From positions 124,001 through 188,000 of the forward strand of contig NZ_JAEMUW010000004.1 of assembly GCF_016598485.1 (NCBI RefSeq): a stretch of DNA of 64,000 bases, written 5' to 3'. This DNA is from Micromonospora coerulea. GTDB taxonomy: Bacteria > Actinomycetota > Actinomycetes > Mycobacteriales > Micromonosporaceae. The notes beneath the pieces are model-generated. The model saw only the letters and a program-made list of their open reading frames with translations, was not told the origin of the DNA and ran no database searches. The stretch's first letter is position 1; the number at the start of each line of letters is the position of its first letter. Shown here piece by piece: positions 22,880 through 28,624 of the stretch. The translations under genes and the position numbers were made by a program.

Positions 22880-23125
22880 ATGCGAATCAACACCGCTCAC
22901 CTCCCCGCCGACCTCCGGGCCCGGATGACCGATGCGATTTACGGTCACATCCTGGACGGGGCGGACGTACTGGACGCCGTGGCCCTGGCCGCCGGTGACG
23001 CTCGGGCGGAGGCCCTGGCCGCTGGTTGGGCCCCGGTAATGGTCCGGTTCGTCGGGGACACGGTGACCGCCCTCGGGCGGGAGCTGGTGGCGGACATGGT
23101 GCGGAACCTGGCTGCCGCTAGCTGA
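22880..23125 (+). CDS. 81-aa hypothetical protein (cassette gene)
   Basis: Not recognised. Helical, alanine-rich (DAVALAAGDARAEALAAGWAP). ATG 22880 follows AAAGGGAACGCCA. Confidence 0.72.
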   Translation: MRINTAHLPADLRARMTDAIYGHILDGADVLDAVALAAGDARAEALAAGWAPVMVRFVGDTVTALGRELVADMVRNLAAAS

Positions 23126-23131
23126 CACGGT

Positions 23132-23151
23132 GGGGGCCCTCCGGGGCCCCC
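23132..23151 (+). terminator. cassette hairpin without T-run
   Basis: GGGGGCCC-TCC-GGGGCCCCC, followed by a C-rich stretch, so probably leaky; the next gene has no promoter of its own. Confidence 0.65.
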
Positions 23152-23186
23152 GCCGACCCCTCTCAACCTCTCTGAAAGGCTCCGCC

Positions 23187-23423
23187 ATGACTTACCAGCC
23201 GCCGCCCCCGCCGCCGCCCTACGGGCCCCGTCCGCCCCACCAGCAGTACCCGCCGGCTAACCCGGTCATGGGCGAGGCTGCCGGACTCATCCGGGCCGGC
23301 AAGGTGGCCGTATGGGTATGGATTGCCCTGGCCGTGGTGCCCATCCTCGGAATCCTGGCCTGTTGTGGCCTGTGCGGGTTGGGTGGCGTTATCGGGGCCG
23401 GTAGCCCGTCGCCTACGCCGTAG
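23187..23423 (+). CDS. 78-aa proline-rich single-pass membrane protein
   Basis: A 30-residue Pro/Tyr-rich cytoplasmic head (PPPPPPPYGPRPPHQQYPP) followed by one hydrophobic helix (VWVWIALAVVPILGILACCGLC). This resembles the Pro-rich plus membrane-helix layout of small actinobacterial proteins near septum or secretion genes. ATG 23187 follows GAAAGGCTCCGCC. It appears to be read through from the previous cassette. Confidence 0.7.
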   Translation: MTYQPPPPPPPYGPRPPHQQYPPANPVMGEAAGLIRAGKVAVWVWIALAVVPILGILACCGLCGLGGVIGAGSPSPTP

Positions 23424-23427
23424 TAGT

Positions 23428-23448
23428 GGGGGCCCCTCCGGGGGCCCC
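23428..23448 (+). terminator. cassette terminator
   Basis: GGGGGCCCC-TCC-GGGGGCCCC followed by TTTCCCCTTT. Confidence 0.9.
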
Positions 23449-23474
23449 TTTCCCCTTTGTGGCCTACGCCACAC

Positions 23475-23484
23475 CGTTTACACG
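23475..23484 (+). promoter_or_regulatory. operator upstream of a cassette promoter
   Basis: Exact CGTTTACACG, 9 bp before the -35 at 23494, the same geometry as at 22356. Confidence 0.65.
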
Positions 23485-23493
23485 TCCCCGGAT

Positions 23494-23522
23494 TAGACAG
23501 ACCATGGTTAGGTCTGTATAGT
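23494..23522 (+). promoter_or_regulatory. cassette promoter
   Basis: TAGACA (23494-23499), 17-bp spacer ending GGTTAGGTCTG, TATAGT (23517-23522). The leader is the variant GTGCAGCAAGGAAC. Confidence 0.8.
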
Positions 23523-23565
23523 TATAGGTGCAGCAAGGAACACCACAAAACAAAAGGGGAACGAA

Positions 23566-23739
23566 ATGGTCACCAAGGGAAACGCTCGTCAGGTTCTCAA
23601 GGCTCAGACCACCCGCCGGGCGGAATGCCTGGACGCCCTGGCCGACGCGGCTGAGGCGGCTTTCCGGGACTACTGGACTGACGCCCTGGCGGATGCCGAG
23701 TCTCTGATCCGGGATGCTGAAATGGAGATGGCCCGCTAG
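23566..23739 (+). CDS. 57-aa helical protein (cassette gene)
   Basis: A short frame between a cassette promoter and terminator, preceded by AAAAGGGGAACGAA. The peptide is one long acidic helix pair (RRAECLDALADAAEAAFRDY, then DALADAESLIRDAEMEMAR). Function unknown; cassette context is the main support. Confidence 0.72.
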   Translation: MVTKGNARQVLKAQTTRRAECLDALADAAEAAFRDYWTDALADAESLIRDAEMEMAR

Positions 23740-23746
23740 TCGGGTC

Positions 23747-23767
23747 GGGGGGCCCTCCGGGGCCCCC
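23747..23767 (+). terminator. cassette terminator
   Basis: GGGGGGCCC-TCC-GGGGCCCCC followed by TTTCCCGTT. Confidence 0.88.
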
Positions 23768-23832
23768 TTTCCCGTTGGGGCATGCTAAGGTTTGAAGCGT
23801 CAGGGAATGAACCAGCCAGGGAGGTTTACAGC

Positions 23833-23943
23833 ATGTCTCGCACTATCAAGGGCACCGACCGGGACGCCATCAAGCGGGCCCGGAAGTATGAGCAGGCCAC
23901 CCGCAAGATTCGGCAGGAAATCTCCCGGGCTAACGGCCGATAG
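23833..23943 (+). CDS. 36-aa basic peptide (cassette gene)
   Basis: A very short frame after GGGAGGTTTACAGC. The peptide (SRTIKGTDRDAIKRARKYEQ, then ATRKIRQEISRANGR) is a strongly basic helix, suggesting nucleic-acid or protein binding. An AAGGTTTGAAGCGTCAGGG element about 45 nt upstream (near 23786) looks like a degenerate cassette promoter. Confidence 0.62.
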   Translation: MSRTIKGTDRDAIKRARKYEQATRKIRQEISRANGR

Positions 23944-23955
23944 GCTCCCCCCGAT

Positions 23956-24001
23956 TTGACCCCCGTAGGTTAGGTGTGTATCGTTAAGGGTGTCAGCAGG
24001 G
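23956..24001 (+). promoter_or_regulatory. cassette promoter of the DUF2637-lsr2 operon
   Basis: TTGACC (23956-23961), 17-bp spacer with AGGTTAGGTGTG, TATCGT (23979-23984), leader GTCAGCAGGG from 23992. Confidence 0.82.
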
Positions 24002-24023
24002 AACAGGGAGAAAGGGACCAGCC

Positions 24024-24677
24024 GTGAAGGGTCTTACCAGGGTTACCGGGGCCGGGGTGCTGTTGCTCACGGTGGGGGCTTTCGTCCTCAGCTTTGCCAA
24101 GCTGTACGCGGTGGCCCTCCGGGCTGGTTACGGGGACCTGGCGTGGATTTACCCCGGGATCGTTGAGGGGTTCACCACGATTGCCACCCTGGCCGCTTTC
24201 CTCCGCCACGGACAGCGCGGGGCGTGGTACCCCTGGACGGTTGGCCTTGCGGCTTTCTCTTACAGCCTGTGGGCCAACAGTGTTCCCCAGAGTGTCCCGG
24301 TTGAGGTTGTACGGGCCGTGCCCGTAATCTGTATCCCGCTATCGGTTCACATGTTCATTATCGTTGCCGGACTGGCCGACCGGGCTGCCGCCCGTGCGGC
24401 GGAGCTGGTCGCCACGGTGGAGGTTCCGGAGGTTCCGGAGTTTGACACCCTGGCCGACATGTTCCCGGTTTCTCCGGCCCCCATGGACCAGCCGGAGGCG
24501 GACCAGCCGGAGCCGGTGGAGATTGCCGACCAGCCGGAGCCGGAAGGCACCCGGACCAGCAAGCCGCGCAAGCGGGCCGCCCTGGCTAGCCCGGAGGCGT
24601 ACCTACGGCTTGCGGATGAGGCCAAGACGCCGGAGCGTCGGCAGTTCTGGCAGACCATGGCCGCGCAAGCGGTCTGA
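24024..24677 (+). CDS. DUF2637-type membrane protein
   Basis: A 217-residue protein with four membrane helices in the first 120 residues (VTGAGVLLLTVGAFVLSFAKL, YPGIVEGFTTIATLAAFL, WTVGLAAFSYSLWANSV, VPVICIPLSVHMFIIVAGLAD), matching the DUF2637/Spd-like family of actinobacterial plasmids and phages. The C-terminal half is soluble with repeated DQPEP units (about 151-180) and a helical end. GTG 24024 follows AGAAAGGGACCAGCC. In plasmids such proteins are linked to intramycelial spread; the phage role is unknown. Confidence 0.75.
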   Translation: MKGLTRVTGAGVLLLTVGAFVLSFAKLYAVALRAGYGDLAWIYPGIVEGFTTIATLAAFLRHGQRGAWYPWTVGLAAFSYSLWANSVPQSVPVEVVRAVPVICIPLSVHMFIIVAGLADRAAARAAELVATVEVPEVPEFDTLADMFPVSPAPMDQPEADQPEPVEIADQPEPEGTRTSKPRKRAALASPEAYLRLADEAKTPERRQFWQTMAAQAV

Positions 24678-24693
24678 GACAGGGAGAGCAGTA

Positions 24694-25092
24694 ATGGCGC
24701 GTCAGGTGATTACCAGGCTGGTTGACGACATCGACGGTGGGGAGGCTTCCCAGACGGTGGAGTTTGCCCTAGACGGTGTGACCTACAGCATTGACGTTAG
24801 CGACGAAAACGCGGTGGCCCTCCGGGAAGCGTTCGCCCCGTACGTTGCCGCCGGTAGCCGTACCGGCCGTGTCGGCGGAGGCGTGGCCCGGGTTGCCCGG
24901 GGGACCAGCCCGGGGGCCGGGAAGGCTAGCCGGGAGGATAACCAGGCCATCCGGGAATGGGCCAAGGCCGCCGGCTACGAGATTTCCGAGCGTGGCCGTA
25001 TCCCGGTGGACGTGGTGGAGGCGTACCGGAACCGGGGCCAGGCCCCGGAGACGCCGGCTAAGCCGGCCGGGAAGGCTGCCAAGCGCAAGTAG
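24694..25092 (+). CDS. lsr2: Lsr2-like nucleoid-associated silencer
   Basis: A 132-residue Lsr2 homologue. The N-terminal dimerisation domain is clear (MARQVITRLVDDIDGGEA, then VEFALDGVTYSIDVSDENA), as is the C-terminal DNA-binding domain with the RGR minor-groove motif (AIREWAKAAGYEISERGRIP, then VDVVEAY). Lsr2 coats AT-rich DNA and silences foreign genes. The phage copy has a lysine/alanine-rich extension ending AAKRK. ATG 24694 follows AGGGAGAGCAGTA, 17 nt after the DUF2637 stop. It could compete with host Lsr2 or help silence the prophage, which is visibly more AT-rich than its host. Confidence 0.93.
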   Translation: MARQVITRLVDDIDGGEASQTVEFALDGVTYSIDVSDENAVALREAFAPYVAAGSRTGRVGGGVARVARGTSPGAGKASREDNQAIREWAKAAGYEISERGRIPVDVVEAYRNRGQAPETPAKPAGKAAKRK

Positions 25093-25149
25093 CGGGGGAG
25101 GGCCCGGGAAACTGGGCCCAAACTTTTTCCCCGATAGGTAGGTTTGAAG

Positions 25150-25196
25150 TTGACGCGGGAACGTTTGGTCTGACATAATAAATCTTGTCAGCGGGG
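25150..25196 (+). promoter_or_regulatory. cassette promoter
   Basis: TTGACG (25150-25155), 18-bp spacer with CGTTTGGTCTGA, CATAAT (25174-25179), leader GTCAGCGGGG from 25187. Confidence 0.82.
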
Positions 25197-25231
25197 AACG
25201 CGGACAGCTTGAAAACTACAAAGGGGAAAAG

Positions 25232-25438
25232 ATGGCAAAGGCCAAGATGCCCAAGACGCCGGTTGAAATTGTCAAGCTGGCGGAGGCTCAGGGGTTCAGG
25301 GTTCAGACGATCACTCACGGGTGGTTCATCTGGGCCAAGGACGGGAGCAACCGCAAGGCTTGGATCACCCGGAACACTCACGGGCTGTGCATGCCGAACA
25401 ACCGCCAGGACGCTAAGCGGATCGGGGTTGTGTGGTAG
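25232..25438 (+). CDS. 68-aa hypothetical protein (cassette gene)
   Basis: A basic protein with a helix then strands (VEIVKLAEAQGFRVQTITHG, then WFIWAKDGSNRKAWITR), resembling in outline the HicA/dsRNA-binding fold, though no antitoxin partner is beside it, so a toxin role is not supported. ATG 25232 follows AAAGGGGAAAAG. Own promoter and terminator. Confidence 0.72.
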   Translation: MAKAKMPKTPVEIVKLAEAQGFRVQTITHGWFIWAKDGSNRKAWITRNTHGLCMPNNRQDAKRIGVVW

Positions 25439-25445
25439 AAAGTCA

Positions 25446-25470
25446 GGGGGCCCCTCCGGGGGCCCCTTTT
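25446..25470 (+). terminator. cassette terminator
   Basis: GGGGGCCCC-TCC-GGGGGCCCC followed by TTTT. Confidence 0.9.
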
Positions 25471-25490
25471 CCCCTTGTACGGACTAAAAG

Positions 25491-25500
25491 CGTTTACACG
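25491..25500 (+). promoter_or_regulatory. operator just upstream of the 25517 gene
   Basis: Exact CGTTTACACG, ending 3 bp before the TTGGAGG Shine-Dalgarno. Confidence 0.62.
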
Positions 25501-25516
25501 GTTTGGAGGATTCAGA

Positions 25517-25819
25517 GTGACTGAGTACGTGGTTGAAATCCAGGTGGAGACGCTGAGCCGGGAGCCTGCCGACGTGGTGAAGCTGGACGCCGTGGGCGGG
25601 CGGCTTGCCACCCATGAAGTAGCTATGCGGACCCACGATGCCCGGGTGTGGGTGACGGTGACCGTGGGGGCCGCCGGCCCTCCGGATGCCCTCGGGATGG
25701 CTTACGGGATCGTTGCGGGGGCCCTGGACGCCGTGGGGGAGCCGGGGGAGTACCGAGCCGCCACCGTCTGGACGGGCGGGGAGTATGACCGGCTGGTCCG
25801 GGAGGAAGCCGGAGACTGA
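25517..25819 (+). CDS. 100-aa hypothetical protein
   Basis: Not recognised. Begins TEYVVEIQVETLSREPADVV, with a sheet-helix pattern. GTG 25517 follows TTGGAGG. No cassette promoter was seen between it and the previous terminator, so it may rely on read-through. Confidence 0.7.
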   Translation: MTEYVVEIQVETLSREPADVVKLDAVGGRLATHEVAMRTHDARVWVTVTVGAAGPPDALGMAYGIVAGALDAVGEPGEYRAATVWTGGEYDRLVREEAGD

Positions 25820-25838
25820 CAGCCGCACCAGCAAGCAA

Positions 25839-25866
25839 GGGGGCCCCGGAGGGGGTCCCCTTTTTT
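25839..25866 (+). terminator. cassette terminator
   Basis: GGGGGCCCC-GGA-GGGGGTCCCC followed by TTTTTT, the best T-run of the set. Confidence 0.92.
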
Positions 25867-25901
25867 GTGGCCCGGGTCACACCGTCTAAACGGCTGCGGA
25901 G

Positions 25902-25930
25902 TAGACAGGGCAAGGTTAGGTCTGTATAGT
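25902..25930 (+). promoter_or_regulatory. cassette promoter
   Basis: TAGACA (25902-25907), 17-bp spacer with AAGGTTAGGTCTG, TATAGT (25925-25930). The one-mismatch operator CGTCTAAACG lies at 25883-25892. The transcript start is degenerate (GCGAGCAAGGAGC) and is followed by an unusually long structured leader. Confidence 0.8.
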
Positions 25931-25969
25931 TATGGATACGGGGGCGAGCAAGGAGCCCAGCCGCACAGA

Positions 25970-26028
25970 GGGAGTCCCCACCAATTGGCTCCCGCCGGTC
26001 GCAAGAGGTCCGGCGGTTGGGGATTCCC
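25970..26028 (+). ncRNA. structured 5' leader (possible cis-regulatory RNA)
   Basis: Between the 25902 promoter and the 26074 gene. The outer stem pairs 25970-25980 (GGGAGTCCCCA) with 26018-26028 (TGGGGATTCCC), 11 bp with one G-U. The inner stem pairs 25992-25998 (CCGCCGG) with 26010-26016 (CCGGCGG) around an 11-nt loop. The leader is about 140 nt against about 30 nt in other cassettes. No known riboswitch class is recognised. Confidence 0.6.
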
Positions 26029-26073
26029 ACCCGGAGTGTCAGCCCGGGGTTGAAAACAAAAAAGGGGAAAGAC

Positions 26074-26328
26074 ATGCAGAGCGTCAAGGACAAGCGGACC
26101 ATGACCGAGGTTTCCGAGATGCGCTACGAACAGGGTTCGATTGCCCCTGACGGCGGGTTCGGAATCGATTACTACACCGTGGTTGTGAGCCGCCAGGACT
26201 GGCACGCCGGGCAGTACGCGGGACGGTCCTACAAGATTGTTGACACGTACATGCACAACGCTCCCGGCAAGCCGGGGGGCTACCGGGGGCAGCGTGTAAA
26301 CAGCACCAGCAGCCCTTGGAAGGATTGA
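26074..26328 (+). CDS. 84-aa hypothetical protein (cassette gene)
   Basis: Not recognised. Tyr- and Gly-rich (GGFGIDYYTVVVSRQDWHAG, later GKPGGYRGQR). ATG 26074 follows AAAAAAGGGGAAAGAC. It lies downstream of the structured leader, which may control it. A minus-strand one-mismatch operator (CGTGTAAACA, 26293-26302) lies within its end. Confidence 0.72.
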   Translation: MQSVKDKRTMTEVSEMRYEQGSIAPDGGFGIDYYTVVVSRQDWHAGQYAGRSYKIVDTYMHNAPGKPGGYRGQRVNSTSSPWKD

Positions 26329-26334
26329 GGTAAC

Positions 26335-26356
26335 GGGGGCCCCTACGGGGGCCCCC
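26335..26356 (+). terminator. cassette terminator
   Basis: GGGGGCCCC-TAC-GGGGGCCCCC, no T-run; operator CGTTTAAACG follows. Confidence 0.75.
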
Positions 26357-26360
26357 AAGC

Positions 26361-26370
26361 CGTTTAAACG
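26361..26370. promoter_or_regulatory. symmetric operator upstream of the lipoprotein promoter
   Basis: Perfect CGTTTAAACG, 8 bp before the -35 at 26379. Confidence 0.68.
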
Positions 26371-26378
26371 GGTTTGGT

Positions 26379-26408
26379 TTGACGTCCAGACCTTACGGGG
26401 TGTACGTT
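26379..26408 (+). promoter_or_regulatory. lipoprotein-gene promoter
   Basis: TTGACG (26379-26384), 18 bp, TACGTT (26403-26408). Here GTTTGGTTTGACG spans the -35 and the GTCAGCAAGG leader is absent, so this unit differs from the standard cassette. Confidence 0.6.
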
Positions 26409-26453
26409 CCTCCGGCACGGCAAGATCAGCCCCCGTACGGAGGAAAAAAGGGA

Positions 26454-26888
26454 ATGCGCAAAACGATTGTGGGAGCCGGTTTCCTGGCCCTGGCCCTAAC
26501 CGGGATTGCTTGCGGCGGAGCCGGGAGCGACAGCAAGACGGGGGCGGAGAAAGCCGCCCCGAGCGTGGCCGTGACGGACGCCGTGAAGCCCTCCGCCAGC
26601 CAGGCCGCCAGCAAGCCGGCCGCTCCGGCTAAGCCGGCTAAGCCGCCGATCCCCACCATTGAGGATGGCACCTGGACCGTAGGGTCCGACGTGCCCGCCG
26701 GTACCTACCGGACGGTTGAAAAGGTGGACCCGTCCGCCGGCTGTTACTGGTCCATCACCAAGACCGGCAGCAACGGGGCGAACATCATTCAGAACGACAT
26801 TGTGAGCGGTGGACTGCCCCGGGTGACCTTGAAAAAGGGGCAGGATTTCGAGACGAACCGTTGCGGCGTCTGGCAGAAGATTGGCTGA
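26454..26888 (+). CDS. prophage lipoprotein
   Basis: A 144-residue secreted lipoprotein. The signal peptide MRKTIVGAGFLALALTGIAC ends in a lipobox-like cysteine (Cys20), then a Lys/Ala/Pro-rich linker (about 45-70) and a folded domain (DGTWTVGSDVPAGTYRTVEK through RCGVWQKIG) with two cysteines that may pair. Domains of this VPAGTYR...C type occur in actinobacterial surface lipoproteins. Phage-encoded lipoproteins can block superinfection by binding receptors; that role is inferred from type and context only. ATG 26454 follows GGAGGAAAAAAGGGA. Confidence 0.82.
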   Translation: MRKTIVGAGFLALALTGIACGGAGSDSKTGAEKAAPSVAVTDAVKPSASQAASKPAAPAKPAKPPIPTIEDGTWTVGSDVPAGTYRTVEKVDPSAGCYWSITKTGSNGANIIQNDIVSGGLPRVTLKKGQDFETNRCGVWQKIG

Positions 26889-26889
26889 C

Positions 26890-27057
26890 ATGACCGAGCT
26901 TGAAGAACGAATCCGGTTCATCATGGCCCGCATCGTGGGCGAGCGGAACAGGTGCGCGCTAGCCCGGGACCGGGTGGCCGTGACCATGCACGACATCCGG
27001 CTAAACACCCTCCGGGAAGCGTTGGGGGAGCCGCAGGAATGGACCAAGATTGACTAG
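26890..27057 (+). CDS. 55-aa hypothetical protein
   Basis: Short helical protein (TELEERIRFIMARIVGERNR, later DIRLNTLREALGEPQEW) starting 1 nt after the lipoprotein stop, so probably translationally coupled to it. Function unknown. Confidence 0.62.
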   Translation: MTELEERIRFIMARIVGERNRCALARDRVAVTMHDIRLNTLREALGEPQEWTKID

Positions 27058-27073
27058 CCGGTAACAGCAAGCA

Positions 27074-27100
27074 GGGGGGCCCTCCGGGGCCCCTCTTTTT
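27074..27100 (+). terminator. cassette terminator
   Basis: GGGGGGCCC-TCC-GGGGCCCC followed by TCTTTTT. Confidence 0.9.
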
Positions 27101-27116
27101 GTGCCCCACGTCACAG

Positions 27117-27126
27117 CGTTTACACG
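27117..27126 (+). promoter_or_regulatory. operator upstream of a cassette promoter
   Basis: Exact CGTTTACACG, 8 bp before the -35 at 27135. Confidence 0.65.
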
Positions 27127-27134
27127 GTCCAGGA

Positions 27135-27181
27135 TTGGACGCGGGAAGGTTGGGTCTGTATAGTTGTCCATGTCAGCAAGG
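27135..27181 (+). promoter_or_regulatory. cassette promoter
   Basis: TTGGAC (27135-27140), 18-bp spacer with AAGGTTGGGTCTG, TATAGT (27159-27164), leader GTCAGCAAGG from 27172. Confidence 0.83.
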
Positions 27182-27203
27182 AACAACTAAAAAGGGGTAC
27201 GAC

Positions 27204-27371
27204 ATGAGCGACATTCTCGCTGAGCTGATGGCCGAGGCTGGCAGCTACGACAACACCGCCGACATTGAGGCCGCCGCCGAGCTGGCCCGCAACACCCCTC
27301 CGGCGGAGTGGAAGCCCGACATCCACAGCGACGCTTACCGCGAGGCCCGCCGCTGGGTCTACGGGTACTGA
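27204..27371 (+). CDS. 55-aa acidic helical protein (cassette gene)
   Basis: Not recognised. SDILAELMAEAGSYDNTADI, acidic, ending RRWVYGY. ATG 27204 follows AAAAAGGGGTACGAC. Single-gene unit. Confidence 0.72.
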   Translation: MSDILAELMAEAGSYDNTADIEAAAELARNTPPAEWKPDIHSDAYREARRWVYGY

Positions 27372-27376
27372 GAAGA

Positions 27377-27399
27377 GGGGCCCTCCGGGGCCCCTTTTT
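27377..27399 (+). terminator. cassette terminator
   Basis: GGGGCCC-TCC-GGGGCCCC followed by TTTTT. Confidence 0.9.
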
Positions 27400-27406
27400 C
27401 GTGCCC

Positions 27407-27416
27407 CGTGTAAACG
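27407..27416 (-). promoter_or_regulatory. operator upstream of the second whiB gene
   Basis: Exact CGTTTACACG on the minus strand, between a terminator and the whiB promoter region (AAGGTAAGGTTTG near 27473, leader variant GTCGGCAAGGG). Confidence 0.62.
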
Positions 27417-27521
27417 GCCGCGGCCTGTGGCCCCGGTCACAGGCACCCCGCTTGACCAGCGGAAACCCGGCAAGGTAAGGTTTGTACGTCGGCAAGGGAA
27501 AGTTAGGAAGGGAATCCAGAC

Positions 27522-27992
27522 ATGAGCTGCCAGAGCAACCCGGACATGTTCTTTGACCCCACCCGTGAGGCCGAGGCCGCCACGGTGTGCGCCGGGTGCC
27601 CCCTGGTGGACGGTTGCCGCATCAAGGGCCAGGCCGAGGAATACGGCGTGTGGGGCGGAAGCACCCCGCTTGACCGGGCCGTTGCCCGCTTCAAGGCCAC
27701 TACGCCGGCTAGCCGGTTCCGGGTTCACGCCTTCACTACGGTTGTAGAGCTGGCCGCCGAGCGGGGCCACGAAACGCCGGCGCAAGTTGCCGCCGCTACC
27801 GGCCTGGCCTATTGGGCGGTAGCTAAGCGGATGGAGGGTAGCCACACGTACGCCGAGATGGACGCCGAGGTTTCCACCCTCCGGGCGGACGGGCTGACGC
27901 TGGCCGAGATTGGCCGCCGTACCGGCTACGACCGGAACCAGGTTTACCGGGCCGTCAACCGAATCACTCAGGCCGCCGGTATGGCCGCCTGA
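27522..27992 (+). CDS. WhiB-like regulator with HTH repeats
   Basis: A 156-residue protein. Cys3, Cys23, Cys26 and Cys32 form the canonical WhiB pattern (C-X2-C-X5-C), followed by the GVWGG turn. The C-terminal half has two HTH-like segments (ETPAQVAAATGLAYWAVAKRM and GLTLAEIGRRTGYDRNQVYRAV). ATG 27522 follows AGGAAGGGAATCCAGAC. Last rightward gene before the convergence with the lysis genes. With the 7340 gene the phage has two WhiB proteins, perhaps for early and late switching. Confidence 0.9.
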   Translation: MSCQSNPDMFFDPTREAEAATVCAGCPLVDGCRIKGQAEEYGVWGGSTPLDRAVARFKATTPASRFRVHAFTTVVELAAERGHETPAQVAAATGLAYWAVAKRMEGSHTYAEMDAEVSTLRADGLTLAEIGRRTGYDRNQVYRAVNRITQAAGMAA

Positions 27993-28014
27993 GCCGGCCC
28001 CACAACGACGAAAA

Positions 28015-28050
28015 GCCCCCCCGCCCGGGAGTTACCCGGGTCGGGGGGTT
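28015..28050. terminator. bidirectional terminator between early and late arms
   Basis: CCCCCCCGCCCGGG-AGTTA-CCCGGGTCGGGGGG flanked by AAAA and TT, between the convergent whiB and thioredoxin genes. Confidence 0.88.
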
Positions 28051-28057
28051 CATTCGT

Positions 28058-28312
28058 TTAGCGGGCGTCTAGGGCCGCATTGAGGCCAGTAACAAGGGCT
28101 TGCCCGGAACCCGTGTAAACGACATCCGAGCCGTCCAGCAGTACCACCGTGGGGATGGACCGCACGCGGTAGCGGGCCGCCAGCTCCGGGGAGCCGTCCA
28201 CGTCGACGACCTCCACCGGGACACCGTGCCGGGCCGCCACCGCGTCCGCCACCGGGCCCAACGTCTTACAGGGGCCGCACCACGTAGCGGTGAAGCGGAG
28301 AACCCGGGTCAC
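28058..28312 (-). CDS. thioredoxin-like protein
   Basis: An 84-residue minimal thioredoxin with active site TATWCGPCKTLGPV and the cis-proline SIPTVVLLDG. It could re-reduce the C-terminal thiols of the phage ribonucleotide reductase, or support tail or lysin folding. GTG 28312 overlaps the upstream stop by 4 nt. Its place at the end of the lysis/late operon is unusual for a reductase partner. A minus-strand operator lies within it (28112). Confidence 0.88.
   Translation of the reverse strand: MTRVLRFTATWCGPCKTLGPVADAVAARHGVPVEVVDVDGSPELAARYRVRSIPTVVLLDGSDVVYTGSGQALVTGLNAALDAR
28112..28121 (-). promoter_or_regulatory. operator/stoperator (in thioredoxin gene)
   Basis: Exact CGTTTACACG in the direction of late transcription. 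Confidence 0.6.
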
Positions 28313-28599
28313 CGGGCGGTGTCCGTGCCCTCAAGCTGGGCCAGGTAGTCAGCCTCCCCGGTCACCTCCGGGGTAGGGGCCGTGGTGTTGAGAGCGTCCT
28401 CAACGGCCAGGTCGTGCTTAGCCACCGGAACCACCTTGGCCCGGGTAACCAGCGTCAGCACCGCCAGGACGGCACCAGCAACCACAACGTCAATGCCCGG
28501 GGGAATCGGCAGACCGAACAGCACCAGGGCCGCAAGGACGTACTTAACCAGGTCCAGCAGGACAACCGGGTTGTCCTTGATGTAGGCAACAAACCGCAT
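28309..28599 (-). CDS. putative holin
   Basis: A 96-residue protein with two hydrophobic helices (LLDLVKYVLAALVLFGLPI and VVVAGAVLAVLTLVTR) and a long polar C-terminus, next to the endolysin: the layout expected of a holin. ATG 28599 lies 3 bp from an operator-like site. A second membrane protein (29464-29808) on the other side of the endolysin could share the lysis role. Confidence 0.72.
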   Translation of the reverse strand: MRFVAYIKDNPVVLLDLVKYVLAALVLFGLPIPPGIDVVVAGAVLAVLTLVTRAKVVPVAKHDLAVEDALNTTAPTPEVTGEADYLAQLEGTDTAR

Positions 28600-28601
28600 A
28601 G

Positions 28602-28611
28602 CGTTTAAACC
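28602..28611. promoter_or_regulatory. operator-like site at the holin start
   Basis: CGTTTAAACC, one mismatch from the symmetric operator, directly upstream of the holin ATG and overlapping its ribosome-binding region. Confidence 0.5.
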
Positions 28612-28624
28612 TTCCTAACTTAAG

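Noticed and set aside
25232-25438. HicA-like toxin
   Set aside because: Only a loose fold resemblance and no HicB-like partner in the same unit.
21100-27400. GGGGCCCC hairpins as attachment or CRISPR-like repeats
   Set aside because: They follow stop codons, many have T-runs, and their sequences vary by compensating changes, which fits terminators.
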